Assembly: GCF_009936275.1 (NCBI RefSeq)
Contig: NZ_AP019797.1
Location: 2,215,890-2,279,889, forward strand
Reading direction: 5' to 3'
Length of the DNA stretch: 64,000 bases
Source of the DNA: Rhodothermus marinus
GTDB taxonomy: Bacteria; Bacteroidota; Rhodothermia; Rhodothermales; Rhodothermaceae
The notes under the pieces were generated by a model that saw only the letters and a program-made list of their open reading frames with translations, ran no database searches and was not told the DNA's origin. Position numbers and translations under genes: made by a program. This document shows, piece after piece, positions 52,365 through 60,689 of this stretch (position 1 is its first letter; each line of letters begins with the position of its first letter).

Positions 52365-52432
52365 ATGAACGCCCGTCTTTCCGCCAGGTGCCCTCTTGTG
52401 CCATTGGTTGCCGTTCCGTATCTTCCAATTCG

Positions 52433-52452
52433 TTTTTAGTCATGCCTAAAAA
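52433..52452. promoter_or_regulatory. DtxR/MntR-like palindrome upstream of porin
   Basis: TTTTTAGTCATGCCTAAAAA has perfect 7-bp arms (TTTTTAG/CTAAAAA) around a 6-bp centre, the general shape of DtxR/MntR-family (iron or manganese) operators. It ends 15 bp before the porin ATG at 52467. Confidence 0.45.
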
Positions 52453-52466
52453 CTTAGTCGATTCGG

Positions 52467-53653
52467 ATGCTGATGCTGGCGTTGTGGCTGGGCGGCTGGC
52501 TCCTGGCGGCCGACACCAGCCGGTTCACCTCCGAACTGGCCGTCGCCTACACGGTCGACGTCATGAGTCCGCTGGCCGGTGCGTCGGTACGGCCGGTGTG
52601 GATGGATAACGTGGACGTCACGCTGGCGTGCACCTGACGCCGCGCACCACCCTCTTTTTTTACGGGCTGGGCAACCAGGGCGGATCGATCAGCGCGCGCG
52701 TTGGCGACGCACAGGGCGTCAGCAACATCGAAGCACCCACCTCCTGGCGCCTCTACGAAGCGTTTGTCGAGCACGTGACGGCCACCGGCCGCCTTTCCGT
52801 GCTGGCGGGGCTGTACGACCTGAACAGCGAGTTCGACGTGCTACCGGCCGCCGGGCTTTTTATCAACAGCTCGTTCGGCATCGGCGCCGAACTGGCCGCC
52901 AGTCGTCCGCAGGGGCCGTCGATCTTCCCCGTGACGTCGCCCGGACTCCGGGTTCGCCTGGGTTTTCAGCGAAGCGCCCGGTATGCTGGCTACCTGCAGG
53001 CCGTGGCGCTCGACGGGGTGCCGGGCGATCCGGACCGCCCCGCCGGCACGCACATCGTCTTCGGACGCAACGACGGCCTGCTGCTGGTGGCCGAAGCCGG
53101 CGCGCTGGTGCATCCGGAAGCACCGCTGCCCGACGGCTCGCCGATCCGGCTCGTCAGTCGCCTGCACGAACATCCCCATCATCACAAGCTGGCGCTGGGC
53201 GCCTGGTACTACACCGCCCGCTTCCGGTGGCTCGACGCAGACCGCACGCAACGGGGCAATGCCGGCGTCTATCTACTGGCTGAATCGCGGCTCTACCGGG
53301 AAGACCCCCGCACGCTCTGGGCCTTTCTGCGGGTGGGCCTGGCGCATCCGCGCGTGAACCGCTTTGGCGCCTACACGGGCGGGGGCTTCAGTGGAAGGGG
53401 CTGGGTGCCGGGACGCCCGGCCGACCGCATGGGACTGGCCGTCGCCGCCGCCCACAACAGCAGCGCCTACCGCCGCCTGCAGCGACAGCAGGGCACGCCC
53501 GTACACCGTACCGAATGGGTTTTCGAAGGCACTTATCTGCTTGCCCTCAGCACAGCGCTCCGCCTGCAGTTCGATCTGCAATGGGTGCTCCACCCCGATA
53601 CCCGCGCCGGCAGCGTGCTGGTCGGCGGCCTTCGCCTGCTGTGGAGTCCTTAA
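52467..53653 (+). pseudogene. OprB-family (carbohydrate-selective) porin, frameshifted near 52627
   Basis: The main frame (GTG at 52628 to 53653) encodes the OprB core: LFFYGLGNQGGSISARVGDA, QGVSNIEAPTSWRLYEAF, LAGLYDLNSEFDVLPAAGLF and INSSFGIGAELAAS. The expected N-terminus is in another frame: an ATG at 52467 gives a signal peptide (MLMLALWLGGWLLAAD) and YTVDVMSPLAGASV, then WMDNVDVTLA, before a stop at 52635. One missing base at about 52620-52627 joins the two exactly where the family continues (DNVDVTLA then HLTPRTTLFFYG). OprB porins form sugar or small-solute channels in the outer membrane. Without frame repair the protein lacks a signal peptide. The 3' end overlaps the convergent DUF5615 gene by 4 bp. 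Confidence 0.75.
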
Positions 53654-54018
53654 GACGACAGCGGAAGCGAACGTATGCGCACCTGTGCCTCGGTCACGCT
53701 CACCATGGCTCCGGCACGCAACTGATCACCGAATCTGTCAATTATTCCCATCAGGTATCTATTCACATTTTCAGGGCGCATATTTCGAAGACGAAACACG
53801 ATCACAGTGGGTAACCGGGCGCCGCTCGCAGCCATCAGTTCACCAAAATCAAGATCATGCGTCAATAAGATTCTGCGTTCTGTTCGCGCCAGTTCCAGAA
53901 TAGACGCATCCGTAAGTAACTGGCCCTTAAGTTCACGAAGATGAACGGCGTCATATCCTTGTTCTCTCAGAAACCTGACCGTATGGGGAGAAATCCCCAT
54001 GTCTGCAAGGAACCTCAT
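53650..54018 (-). CDS. DUF5615 PIN-like toxin
   Basis: From the ATG at 54018 (MRFLADMGISPHTVRFLREQ) the protein is 122 residues. It has the DUF5615 PIN-like acidic motifs: the early LAD, then TDASILELARTERRILLTHD and LDFGEL. PIN-like nucleases cleave RNA using these Asp residues. The start overlaps the stop of the DUF433 gene by 4 bp, a standard antitoxin-toxin layout. The frame upstream of 54018 lies within the partner gene and is not used. Confidence 0.85.
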   Translation of the reverse strand: MRFLADMGISPHTVRFLREQGYDAVHLRELKGQLLTDASILELARTERRILLTHDLDFGELMAASGARLPTVIVFRLRNMRPENVNRYLMGIIDRFGDQLRAGAMVSVTEAQVRIRSLPLSS

Positions 54019-54269
54019 GGGGTTTCTGGACTCAGTGGCACGACCCATTCCTCGGAGAGCCAGGCCGCATACTTGAGCGCCTGATGAATATCTTCAGGTT
54101 CCAGATAAGGATAGGCTTCAAGAATTTCGTGGACTTGCATTCCATTTGCCAGCAAATTCAAGATCAGCGAAACCGTAACCCGTGTGTCCCGAATGCAGGC
54201 ACGTCCCCCCATCACTTCAGGATCAAACGTGATACGTTCCAGGCCAGGCACAGGAAAACGTGCTTTCAT
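54015..54269 (-). CDS. DUF433 antitoxin
   Basis: An 84-residue protein matching DUF433 (VapB45-like): RITFDPEVMGGRACIRDTRV, TVSLILNLLANGMQVHEILE, YPYLEPEDIHQALKYAAWL. The fold is a small helix-turn-helix-like domain that binds the partner toxin and the operator. Coupled by a 4-bp overlap to the DUF5615 gene. It starts 25 bp after the GH63 stop and could be cotranscribed with it. Confidence 0.85.
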   Translation of the reverse strand: MKARFPVPGLERITFDPEVMGGRACIRDTRVTVSLILNLLANGMQVHEILEAYPYLEPEDIHQALKYAAWLSEEWVVPLSPETP

Positions 54270-54294
54270 GGGCGTCTTGCTTTGTTGATCAGGT

Positions 54295-55629
54295 TCATGC
54301 CGGTACGGGTTGGCCGGCCAGCATTTCGATCGTCAGCGCGGCCGTCCAGGAGAAGCCCGTCGCCCCGCAGCCGGTCCCATCGCGGGGGTCGTAGTACTCC
54401 ATGAAGCCGGACTTCTGCACCAGCTCCAGGCTGTGCTGCCGGATCGTTTCGGCCAGCTCGTGATAGCCGTAGCGGCGCAGGCCCTCCATGACCATCCAGT
54501 TGATGATGATCCACACCGGGCCGCGCCAGTAGCGCCGCGGCTCGAAGAACAGATTGTTCTTGGCCTGCGAGGGCACGTAGTAACGCGTGCCGTCCGGCGC
54601 ATACTCCTCGGGATTGAGCAGGTGCTCTTCGACAAGCCGACGCGCCTGGCGTTCGCTGGCCAGCCCGGCAAACAGCGGGATGAACGTGGCGCAGCCGTTC
54701 TCTTCCAGCACGCGCCGGGCGCGCAGGTCGTAGGCGAAGTACAGACCGTGTTCCTCGCTCCAGAGCCGGGCATTGTAGGCGTAGCGCGTGGTGGCCAGCC
54801 ACTCGTCGAACTCCTCGGTGGGTTCGCCCAGCTCGGCGGCCAGCGCCCGCAGGTCACGCTGCGCCCGGTACATGAGCGCGTTGAAAAGCGTGTCCTGCAC
54901 CAGAAACGGCGAGCGGGCGTAGATCGTCTCCTGATCGTAGCCCCACTGGCGGAACAGGTCGATCAAATAGATAAAGCGCTGGTATTCGGCCTGAATGGGC
55001 CGTTCGTCCTCGCGCACGTGCAGAAAGTCCTTGCGCTGGTAGGCCGGCACGCGCGTGGGGATGACCCGGATCATGGGCTCCACAAAGCGCGCGGCGTTGT
55101 CGGTGCCCGACTCCCAGGGATGCACGATCGCCACCAGGCCGGTGTTTTCGGGGTCCCGGGCCGTGCGTAGCCAGCGATGCCAGCGGTAGAGCGCCGGGTA
55201 GATCTCCCGCACAAAGGCCAGCGAGGCCTCGCGGTCCGGCGCCCGCTCGTGCATGAGGCGCACGCAGGTGGCCAGCAGCGGCGGCTGGACGATCCCGGAC
55301 GTCAGCACGCCCTCCGGCGCGTTCGGACTCCGCTCGATCTGCCAGAAATCGGGCGTCGGGAAGTAGTCGGAAGCGCCGTTGTGGTAGACCACGTGCGGCA
55401 ACATGCCGTCCTTCCACTGCCCTTTCAGCAGCGAGCGGATCTCCTGCTCGGCCCGCGGGCGATCGAAGTGGCTGAGTCCCAGCGCCACCAGCGCCGCGTC
55501 CCAGTTCCACTGATGGGGGTACTGGTAGGTCCCCGGCTTAACAAAAATCCCGTTTACGTCGTTCGCCCGGAGGACCGCCTTCGCCTGTTCGATCAGCGCC
55601 TCCGGGTCAATGACCACTGGTTCAGACAT
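54295..55629 (-). CDS. GH63-type glycoside hydrolase, probable mannosylglycerate hydrolase
   Basis: From the ATG at 55629 (MSEPVVIDPEALIEQAKAVL) the protein is 444 residues without a signal peptide, so it is cytoplasmic; the frame is open to 55677. It shows an (alpha/alpha)6 barrel with YQYPHQWNWDAALVALGLSH, MLPHVVYHNGASDYFP, HPWESGTDNAARF and RYWRGPVWIIINWMVMEGL, and a conserved E in FMEYYDPRDGTGCGATGFSW. This is the pattern of bacterial GH63 enzymes that hydrolyse mannosylglycerate or glucosylglycerate. Rhodothermus accumulates mannosylglycerate as a compatible solute, which fits; the exact substrate is inferred. It is divergent from the M49 gene. Confidence 0.78.
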   Translation of the reverse strand: MSEPVVIDPEALIEQAKAVLRANDVNGIFVKPGTYQYPHQWNWDAALVALGLSHFDRPRAEQEIRSLLKGQWKDGMLPHVVYHNGASDYFPTPDFWQIERSPNAPEGVLTSGIVQPPLLATCVRLMHERAPDREASLAFVREIYPALYRWHRWLRTARDPENTGLVAIVHPWESGTDNAARFVEPMIRVIPTRVPAYQRKDFLHVREDERPIQAEYQRFIYLIDLFRQWGYDQETIYARSPFLVQDTLFNALMYRAQRDLRALAAELGEPTEEFDEWLATTRYAYNARLWSEEHGLYFAYDLRARRVLEENGCATFIPLFAGLASERQARRLVEEHLLNPEEYAPDGTRYYVPSQAKNNLFFEPRRYWRGPVWIIINWMVMEGLRRYGYHELAETIRQHSLELVQKSGFMEYYDPRDGTGCGATGFSWTAALTIEMLAGQPVPA

Positions 55630-55763
55630 CGGTGCAGGTTTTATAATGCTTTTGCGCTTCTTCAACAGAAAGACCACGCGCGCGTTTCACACCTCCCTTG
55701 CAAATGAATCCGGCATGCCGCATCTTGAACCGGTATGCGCTGAAACTTTCTTTCGAAAATATC

Positions 55764-57431
55764 ATGCGCCGACTTCCCCTTTTGTTCGCACTCCTGCTGC
55801 TCCCTGCCTGTGAAACGCCGGAAACCATGCCCGAAGCAAGCCTCGACACCGTGCTGACCGTGCCGGGCGCCTCGCCCGAAGCGCAGGCGCTTTTGCGCAA
55901 GTACGCGCCGTTCCGACTCGAAGCCGACCTGAGCGGCCTTTCAGACAACCAGCGCCGGATGCTCCGCCTGCTCATCGACGCGGCCCGCGAAATGGACGCC
56001 ATCTTCAAGGTGCAGGCCTACGGCAACCTGGATTCGCTGCTGGCCACGATCGAAGATCCGGGCCTCCGGCGCTTCGCGGAAATCAACTACGGCCCCTGGG
56101 ACCGGCTCGATGGCAATCGGCCCTTTATCGAAGGCGTGGGTCCCAAGCCGCCGGGCGCCAACTTTTATCCGCCCGACATGACGCGCGAGGAATTCGAAGC
56201 GGCCGCCGCCGAAAACGAAGCGCTTCGCAGCCTCTACACCATGGTACGGCGCGACGCGCAGGGCCGGCTCGTCGCCATCCCCTACCACGAATTTTTTGCG
56301 CCGCACGTCCGCCGCGCTGCCGAGCTGCTTCGCCAGGCGGCCGAACTGGCCGAGGACGAAGGGCTTCACCGCTACCTCACGCTCCGCGCCGAGGCGCTCC
56401 TGACCGACGACTACTACGAAAGCGATCGGGCCTGGCTCGACATGAAGACGAACACGATCGACGTGGTGATCGGTCCGATCGAAACCTACGAGGACCAGCT
56501 CTTCGGCTACAAGGCGGCCGCCGAGGCCTTCGTGCTGCTCAAGGACCGCGCCTGGAGCGAGCGCCTCGGCCGTTACGCCACGTTGCTCCCCGAGCTGCAG
56601 GCCGCGTTGCCTGTACCCGACGCCTATAAGCGCGAACAGCCCGGCACCGACTCGGACCTCGGCGCCTACGACGCGCTCTATTACGCGGGCGACGCCAACG
56701 CCGGCGCTAAGACGATTGCCATCAACCTGCCCAACGACGAGCGCGTCCAGCTCGAAAAAGGCACGCGCCGCCTGCAACTCAAAAACGTCATGCGGGCCAA
56801 GTTCGAAAAGATCCTGCTCCCGATCGCCGACGTGCTGATCGCCGAAGACCAGCGCGCGCACATCACCTTCGACGCCTTCTTCGGCAACACGATGTTTCAT
56901 GAAGTCGCGCACGGGCTGGGCATCAAACACACGATCACCGGACGCGGCACCGTGCGCGAGGCGTTGCGCGACCTGTACACGACCATGGAGGAAGGCAAGG
57001 CGGACGTGCTCGGCCTCTACATGGTCACCTGGCTGATCGATCGCGGCGAGTGGGAGGCCGATCCAATGGATCACTACGTGACCTTCCTGGCCGGTATTTT
57101 CCGCTCAATTCGCTTCGGCGCGGCCAGCGCCCACGGCCGTGCCAACCTCATCCGGTTCAATTTCTTCAAGGAGCAGGGCGCTTTCACACGCGATGCGGCC
57201 ACCGGCACCTACCGCGTCGTGCCCGAGCGCATGCAGACAGCCGTCAATGCGCTTTCGGAGCAGATCCTCCACCTGCAGGGCGACGGCGACTACGCCGCCA
57301 CGGCCGCCTTCATCGAGCGCTACGGTCAGATGGACGACACGCTCCGCGCCGACCTGGCCCGCATCCAGCAGGCCGGCATCCCCGTGGACATCGTCTTCGT
57401 ACAGGGTCCGGAAGTGCTGGGACTGGAGTAG
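55764..57431 (+). CDS. M49 (dipeptidyl peptidase III)-like zinc peptidase, lipoprotein
   Basis: From the ATG at 55764 (MRRLPLLFALLLLPAC) the protein is 555 residues with a lipobox LLPAC; the frame is open from 55698, but the extra residues have no signal function. The zinc site is HEVAHGLGIKH (~residue 380) plus the downstream EEGKADVLGLYM (~415), matching bacterial DPP III-like proteins. Here the motif is HEXXH rather than the HEXXXH of classical DPP III. The N-terminal half is helical (ADLSGLSDNQRRMLRLLIDA, EINYGPWDRLDGNRPFIEG). Likely an envelope-anchored peptidase releasing small peptides, though activity is not proven. It is a single gene ending in a terminator just before the CRISPR array. 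Confidence 0.82.
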   Translation: MRRLPLLFALLLLPACETPETMPEASLDTVLTVPGASPEAQALLRKYAPFRLEADLSGLSDNQRRMLRLLIDAAREMDAIFKVQAYGNLDSLLATIEDPGLRRFAEINYGPWDRLDGNRPFIEGVGPKPPGANFYPPDMTREEFEAAAAENEALRSLYTMVRRDAQGRLVAIPYHEFFAPHVRRAAELLRQAAELAEDEGLHRYLTLRAEALLTDDYYESDRAWLDMKTNTIDVVIGPIETYEDQLFGYKAAAEAFVLLKDRAWSERLGRYATLLPELQAALPVPDAYKREQPGTDSDLGAYDALYYAGDANAGAKTIAINLPNDERVQLEKGTRRLQLKNVMRAKFEKILLPIADVLIAEDQRAHITFDAFFGNTMFHEVAHGLGIKHTITGRGTVREALRDLYTTMEEGKADVLGLYMVTWLIDRGEWEADPMDHYVTFLAGIFRSIRFGAASAHGRANLIRFNFFKEQGAFTRDAATGTYRVVPERMQTAVNALSEQILHLQGDGDYAATAAFIERYGQMDDTLRADLARIQQAGIPVDIVFVQGPEVLGLE

Positions 57432-57466
57432 CTGCCCGCGTCTACAGCAAACGTCCTGAAATTAAC

Positions 57467-57500
57467 AAAGCCCCGTGAGCTGCTGCTCCGGGGCTTTCTT
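57467..57500 (+). terminator. Terminator after M49-like gene
   Basis: AAAGCCCCG and CGGGGCTTT form a perfect 9-bp stem with a 13-nt loop, followed by CTT. It ends 6 bp before the first CRISPR repeat. Confidence 0.8.
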
Positions 57501-57505
57501 GCATC

Positions 57506-58546
57506 ATTTCAATACCAAAAAGGTGCGATTAAAACTTACTTCGCCAAAATATTCTTCCAGAATCCCAACAATCAATTTCAATACCAAAAAGGTGCGATTA
57601 AAACCTTCGATGCAGTCCAGGACGATCTCGGCCGTGCAGGTGAATTTCAATACCAAAAAGGTGCGATTAAAACTGCGCTTGATCTATTGCGTTATTATTT
57701 AACAGAAAAAGATTTCAATACCAAAAAGGTGCGATTAAAACACAAACCGGTACGCTTCCGGATCTTCGTGCGCCATCAATTTCAATACCAAAAAGGTGCG
57801 ATTAAAACCGGCGTTCAGCACGTCAACATGCTGAAGGTAAATTTATTTCAATACCAAAAAGGTGCGATTAAAACTTCTGATCCGTTCCTTCGAGAACATC
57901 GAGATGATCGAATTTCAATACCAAAAAGGTGCGATTAAAACCGACATCGGCCAGCTCCGTGAGCGCGTGGTGTCGCATTTCAATACCAAAAAGGTGCGAT
58001 TAAAACCGGGGGGTCCCGCCGCCGCCCCTTGCCCCCGCATCAAAATTTCAATACCAAAAAGGTGCGATTAAAACGGCGGCACCGGCCGAAGACGAGATCG
58101 CCCGTCCCGATTTCAATACCAAAAAGGTGCGATTAAAACCGGTTGTATCAGTCGGCGGTTTACCGTGTTGCCGAATGGCTATTTCAATACCAAAAAGGTG
58201 CGATTAAAACGCAATGCGGGACCCAGAACCGATCTGGGATCTCGTAATTTCAATACCAAAAAGGTGCGATTAAAACCCACCACGTCGTGAATCGCCGCCA
58301 CGGAAGAGACAAATTTCAATACCAAAAAGGTGCGATTAAAACCGCTCGCCAAATCATTTCGCGCTTGGGCGAGACGCAGATTTCAATACCAAAAAGGTGC
58401 GATTAAAACTGGTTGTGATCGTCCCGCTGTAGTATCAGCTTGTCGTAACGATTTCAATACCAAAAAGGTGCGATTAAAACGCGATTACGGCACGACCTAC
58501 TACTACTGGGTCACGGATTTCAATACCAAAAAGGTGCGATTAAAAC
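57506..58546 (-). CRISPR. CRISPR array, 16 identical 30-nt repeats and 15 spacers
   Basis: On the plus strand the repeat runs ATTTCAATACC, AAAAAGG, TGCGATTAAAAC. First repeats: 57506-57535, 57575-57604, 57644-57673, 57712-57741; last 58517-58546. Spacers are 35-41 nt. On the minus strand each repeat begins GTTTTAATCGC and ends ATTGAAAT, the usual 5'-handle form of type I-B and III repeats, so transcription is probably leftward with the leader at 58547 upward. All 16 repeats look identical, with no degenerate end. No cas gene is in this window, so the type cannot be fixed. Several spacers are clearly more AT-rich than the host (for example 57674-57711), which fits foreign origin. Confidence 0.97.
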
Positions 58547-59021
58547 CCCGGCCTTTCAAAGAGCAGAACCGGCTTCTGAAGGGCATTATAAGCGATTGGA
58601 ACCGGAAAGTCAAGTCCCCGGAGTCGTCGACCTCCGGTTACCCCCTGAAACCCCGGGAGTCCGACGACTTTTTACAACCAGAATAAACTCAACACCTTAA
58701 AACAATAAGATCAGAATTTACTTTCTCGATCTTCGCTGAACACTTCTCGTTATCACGGAGGACGACGACCGGACGACGAACCTTTCCCTTCAGGAAAACA
58801 GCGTTTACGCCCGCATGAGTCTTTCTTTTCACCGGTCTCAGAATCAAGCTCCGGGGCTTGTTTTCAGTTGCCCACGATCGAGGCTTTTCGGACGAGCACA
58901 TGAGAAGCAAATCGTTCCGGACCGACGACTGCCCCTACACCGGCCGGTGCCACTGATGCGACTTTTTCGTTTCTTCACCAAAGCCCTGCTTGACACCTCT
59001 GCCGCTATTTTTTACCGTAGG
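58547..59021. other. CRISPR leader side and intergenic region
   Basis: About 475 bp without a supported gene. The stretch 58670-58740 is AT-rich and would be the leader/promoter if the array is read leftward. At 58616-58631 and 58655-58672 there are two similar direct copies of CCCCGG(G)AGTC(C)G(A)CGAC. A TTGACA-like -35 for the TetR gene lies at 58990-58995. Short open frames here show no protein features. Confidence 0.55.
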
Positions 59022-59053
59022 ATGGAAACTAAAAATACAATTCAAGTTTCCAT
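59022..59053. promoter_or_regulatory. TetR-type operator at the start of the regulator gene
   Basis: ATGGAAACT (59022-59030) and AGTTTCCAT (59045-59053) are perfect 9-bp arms 14 bp apart, placed over the likely transcription start and the ATG at 59052. It suggests autorepression of the whole efflux operon. Confidence 0.6.
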
Positions 59054-59708
59054 GGTTTCATCTGAAACAACGCCGGCGGCCGTGCGCGCGCGCATCCTGG
59101 AAGCGGCACGGCGACGCTTTTTCCGGGAAGGCTATGCGCGGGTGACCATGGATGAGCTCGCCCGCGAGCTGGGCATGAGCAAAAAAACGCTCTACCAGCA
59201 CTTCCCCACCAAAGCCGCACTCGCAGCGGCCGTCATGGAGGCTTTTCGCGCTCAGGTGGCCGAAGGCCTCGGCCGCATTTTCGAGGACCACACGCTGTCG
59301 CTCCCCGAACGCCTGGCCCGGGCTTTCGCCGAAGCGGTTCGCCACCTGCGCCAGATCGAAAAGCCGTTTCTGGAAGACCTGGCCCGCTTTCTTCCCGACG
59401 TCTGGGCCGAAACCGAACGCTTCCGCTCCGAGACGATCGCGCGCCTGCTGGGCGGCGCGCTCCGAGAAGGTCGGGCGGCCGGATTCATCCGGACCGACGT
59501 GCCCGTGGAAATCATGCTCCGGAGCTTTCAGGCCGTGGCCGAACGCCTGGTGACGCCTTCGGCACTCATGGAACTGCCCTACACGCTGCCGGAAATGATC
59601 CGCCTGGTGATCCAGCTCCTGTTCGAAGGGATGCTGACCGACGCCGCGCGCGGCGACTTCCGAAAAGCCCTCGATGCGATTGCTTCCGAAGGAAATCTGA
59701 CGCCTTAA
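59052..59708 (+). CDS. TetR/AcrR-family transcriptional regulator
   Basis: From the ATG at 59052 (MVSSETTPAAVRARILEA) the protein is 218 residues. An ATG at 59022 is also in frame but lies in the operator. The N-terminal helix-turn-helix is clear (RARILEAARRRFFREGYARV, TMDELARELGMSKKTLYQHF), and the rest is a helical ligand/dimer domain. It precedes the HlyD-type gene by 12 bp, so it is the first gene of the operon it probably represses. The inducer is unknown; relatives respond to the drug or small molecule that the pump exports. Confidence 0.87.
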   Translation: MVSSETTPAAVRARILEAARRRFFREGYARVTMDELARELGMSKKTLYQHFPTKAALAAAVMEAFRAQVAEGLGRIFEDHTLSLPERLARAFAEAVRHLRQIEKPFLEDLARFLPDVWAETERFRSETIARLLGGALREGRAAGFIRTDVPVEIMLRSFQAVAERLVTPSALMELPYTLPEMIRLVIQLLFEGMLTDAARGDFRKALDAIASEGNLTP

Positions 59709-59720
59709 CCCGATCGCGCC

Positions 59721-60686
59721 ATGCGTACGCTCCTGCTTTCCGCTATGCTACTGAGCGGCCTGCTGGCCGGATGCCGGGCTGCCCGCACCGACGTGCTCGA
59801 AGTCTCGGGCACCATCGAGGCCACCGAAGTCCAGCTGGCCGCCCGCACGACCGGTGAGATCGTGCAGTTTTTTGTGGACGAAGGCGACCGCGTCGCACGC
59901 GGCCAGCCGCTGGTGTGCCAGGACACCACGCAGCTTGCGCTGCAGTTGCGCCAGGCCGAGGCCGACGTGGCGGCCGCCCGTGCCAACCTGGCGCTGCTGG
60001 AGGCCGGGGCCCGGTCCGAAGACCTCGAGCAGGCCGAGGCCCGGCTCCAGCAGGCGGAAACGCGCCTGGAACAGGCCCGCCGCGATGCGGCCCGCCTCGA
60101 AGCGCTCCACGCACAGGGCAGCGCCACCGATCGTCAGCTCGAAGACGCCCGACTCCAGCTCCGACTTGCCGAAGCCGAATACCGGGCCGCACAGGCCCAG
60201 CTCGAAAAGCTCCGGCACCTGGCCCGTCCCGAAGAGCTGGCCGTCGCCCGTGCCCGCGTCGCGCAGGCCGAAGCCCGGCGCGATCTGCTCCGCCGCCAGC
60301 TCGACGACGCCTGCCTCGAGGCGCCGATCGACGGGATTGTCAGTCGCCGCGTAGCCGATCCAGGCGAGCTGGCCGCCCCCGGCTCGGTGCTGCTGACGCT
60401 CGTCCGGCTCGACACGGTCTACGTGCAACTGTACATCCCCGAGCCGCTGATCGGCGCCGTGCAGTACGGCCAACCCGTCACAGTGCGCGTCGATACCTGG
60501 CCCGACCGCACCTTCGAGGGCCGCGTCACCTACATCTCGCCCGAGGCCGAATTCACCCCCCGTAACGTGCAGACGAAGGAAGACCGCACACGGCTGGTCT
60601 TTCGCATCAAGGTGACGCTGCCCAATCCGGAAGGGCTGCTCAAACCCGGCATGCCCGCCGACGCCACCCTACAACCCGGCGCCTGA
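59721..60686 (+). CDS. HlyD-family periplasmic adaptor (lipoprotein)
   Basis: A 321-residue protein with a lipobox LLAGC (Cys about residue 18). It has the first half-lipoyl strand (VSGTIEATEVQLAARTTGEI), a long coiled coil (~75-200, QAEADVAAARANLALLEAGA) and the second half (CLEAPIDGIVSRRVADPGEL), followed by a beta-barrel domain (VTVRVDTWPDRTFEGRVTYI). This is the plan of the adaptor in ABC-type tripartite pumps such as YbhG/MacA. It joins the ABC permease to the TolC-like channel encoded in the same operon. It ends 3 bp before the first ATPase gene. Confidence 0.88.
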   Translation: MRTLLLSAMLLSGLLAGCRAARTDVLEVSGTIEATEVQLAARTTGEIVQFFVDEGDRVARGQPLVCQDTTQLALQLRQAEADVAAARANLALLEAGARSEDLEQAEARLQQAETRLEQARRDAARLEALHAQGSATDRQLEDARLQLRLAEAEYRAAQAQLEKLRHLARPEELAVARARVAQAEARRDLLRRQLDDACLEAPIDGIVSRRVADPGELAAPGSVLLTLVRLDTVYVQLYIPEPLIGAVQYGQPVTVRVDTWPDRTFEGRVTYISPEAEFTPRNVQTKEDRTRLVFRIKVTLPNPEGLLKPGMPADATLQPGA

Positions 60687-60689
60687 GCC

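Noticed and set aside
57475..58686. Short open frames rich in FNTKKVRLK or FQYQKGAIKT
   Set aside because: They are translations of the CRISPR repeats, not genes.
58689..58910. 73-codon minus-strand frame beside the CRISPR array
   Set aside because: No recognisable features and it would occupy the probable leader region.
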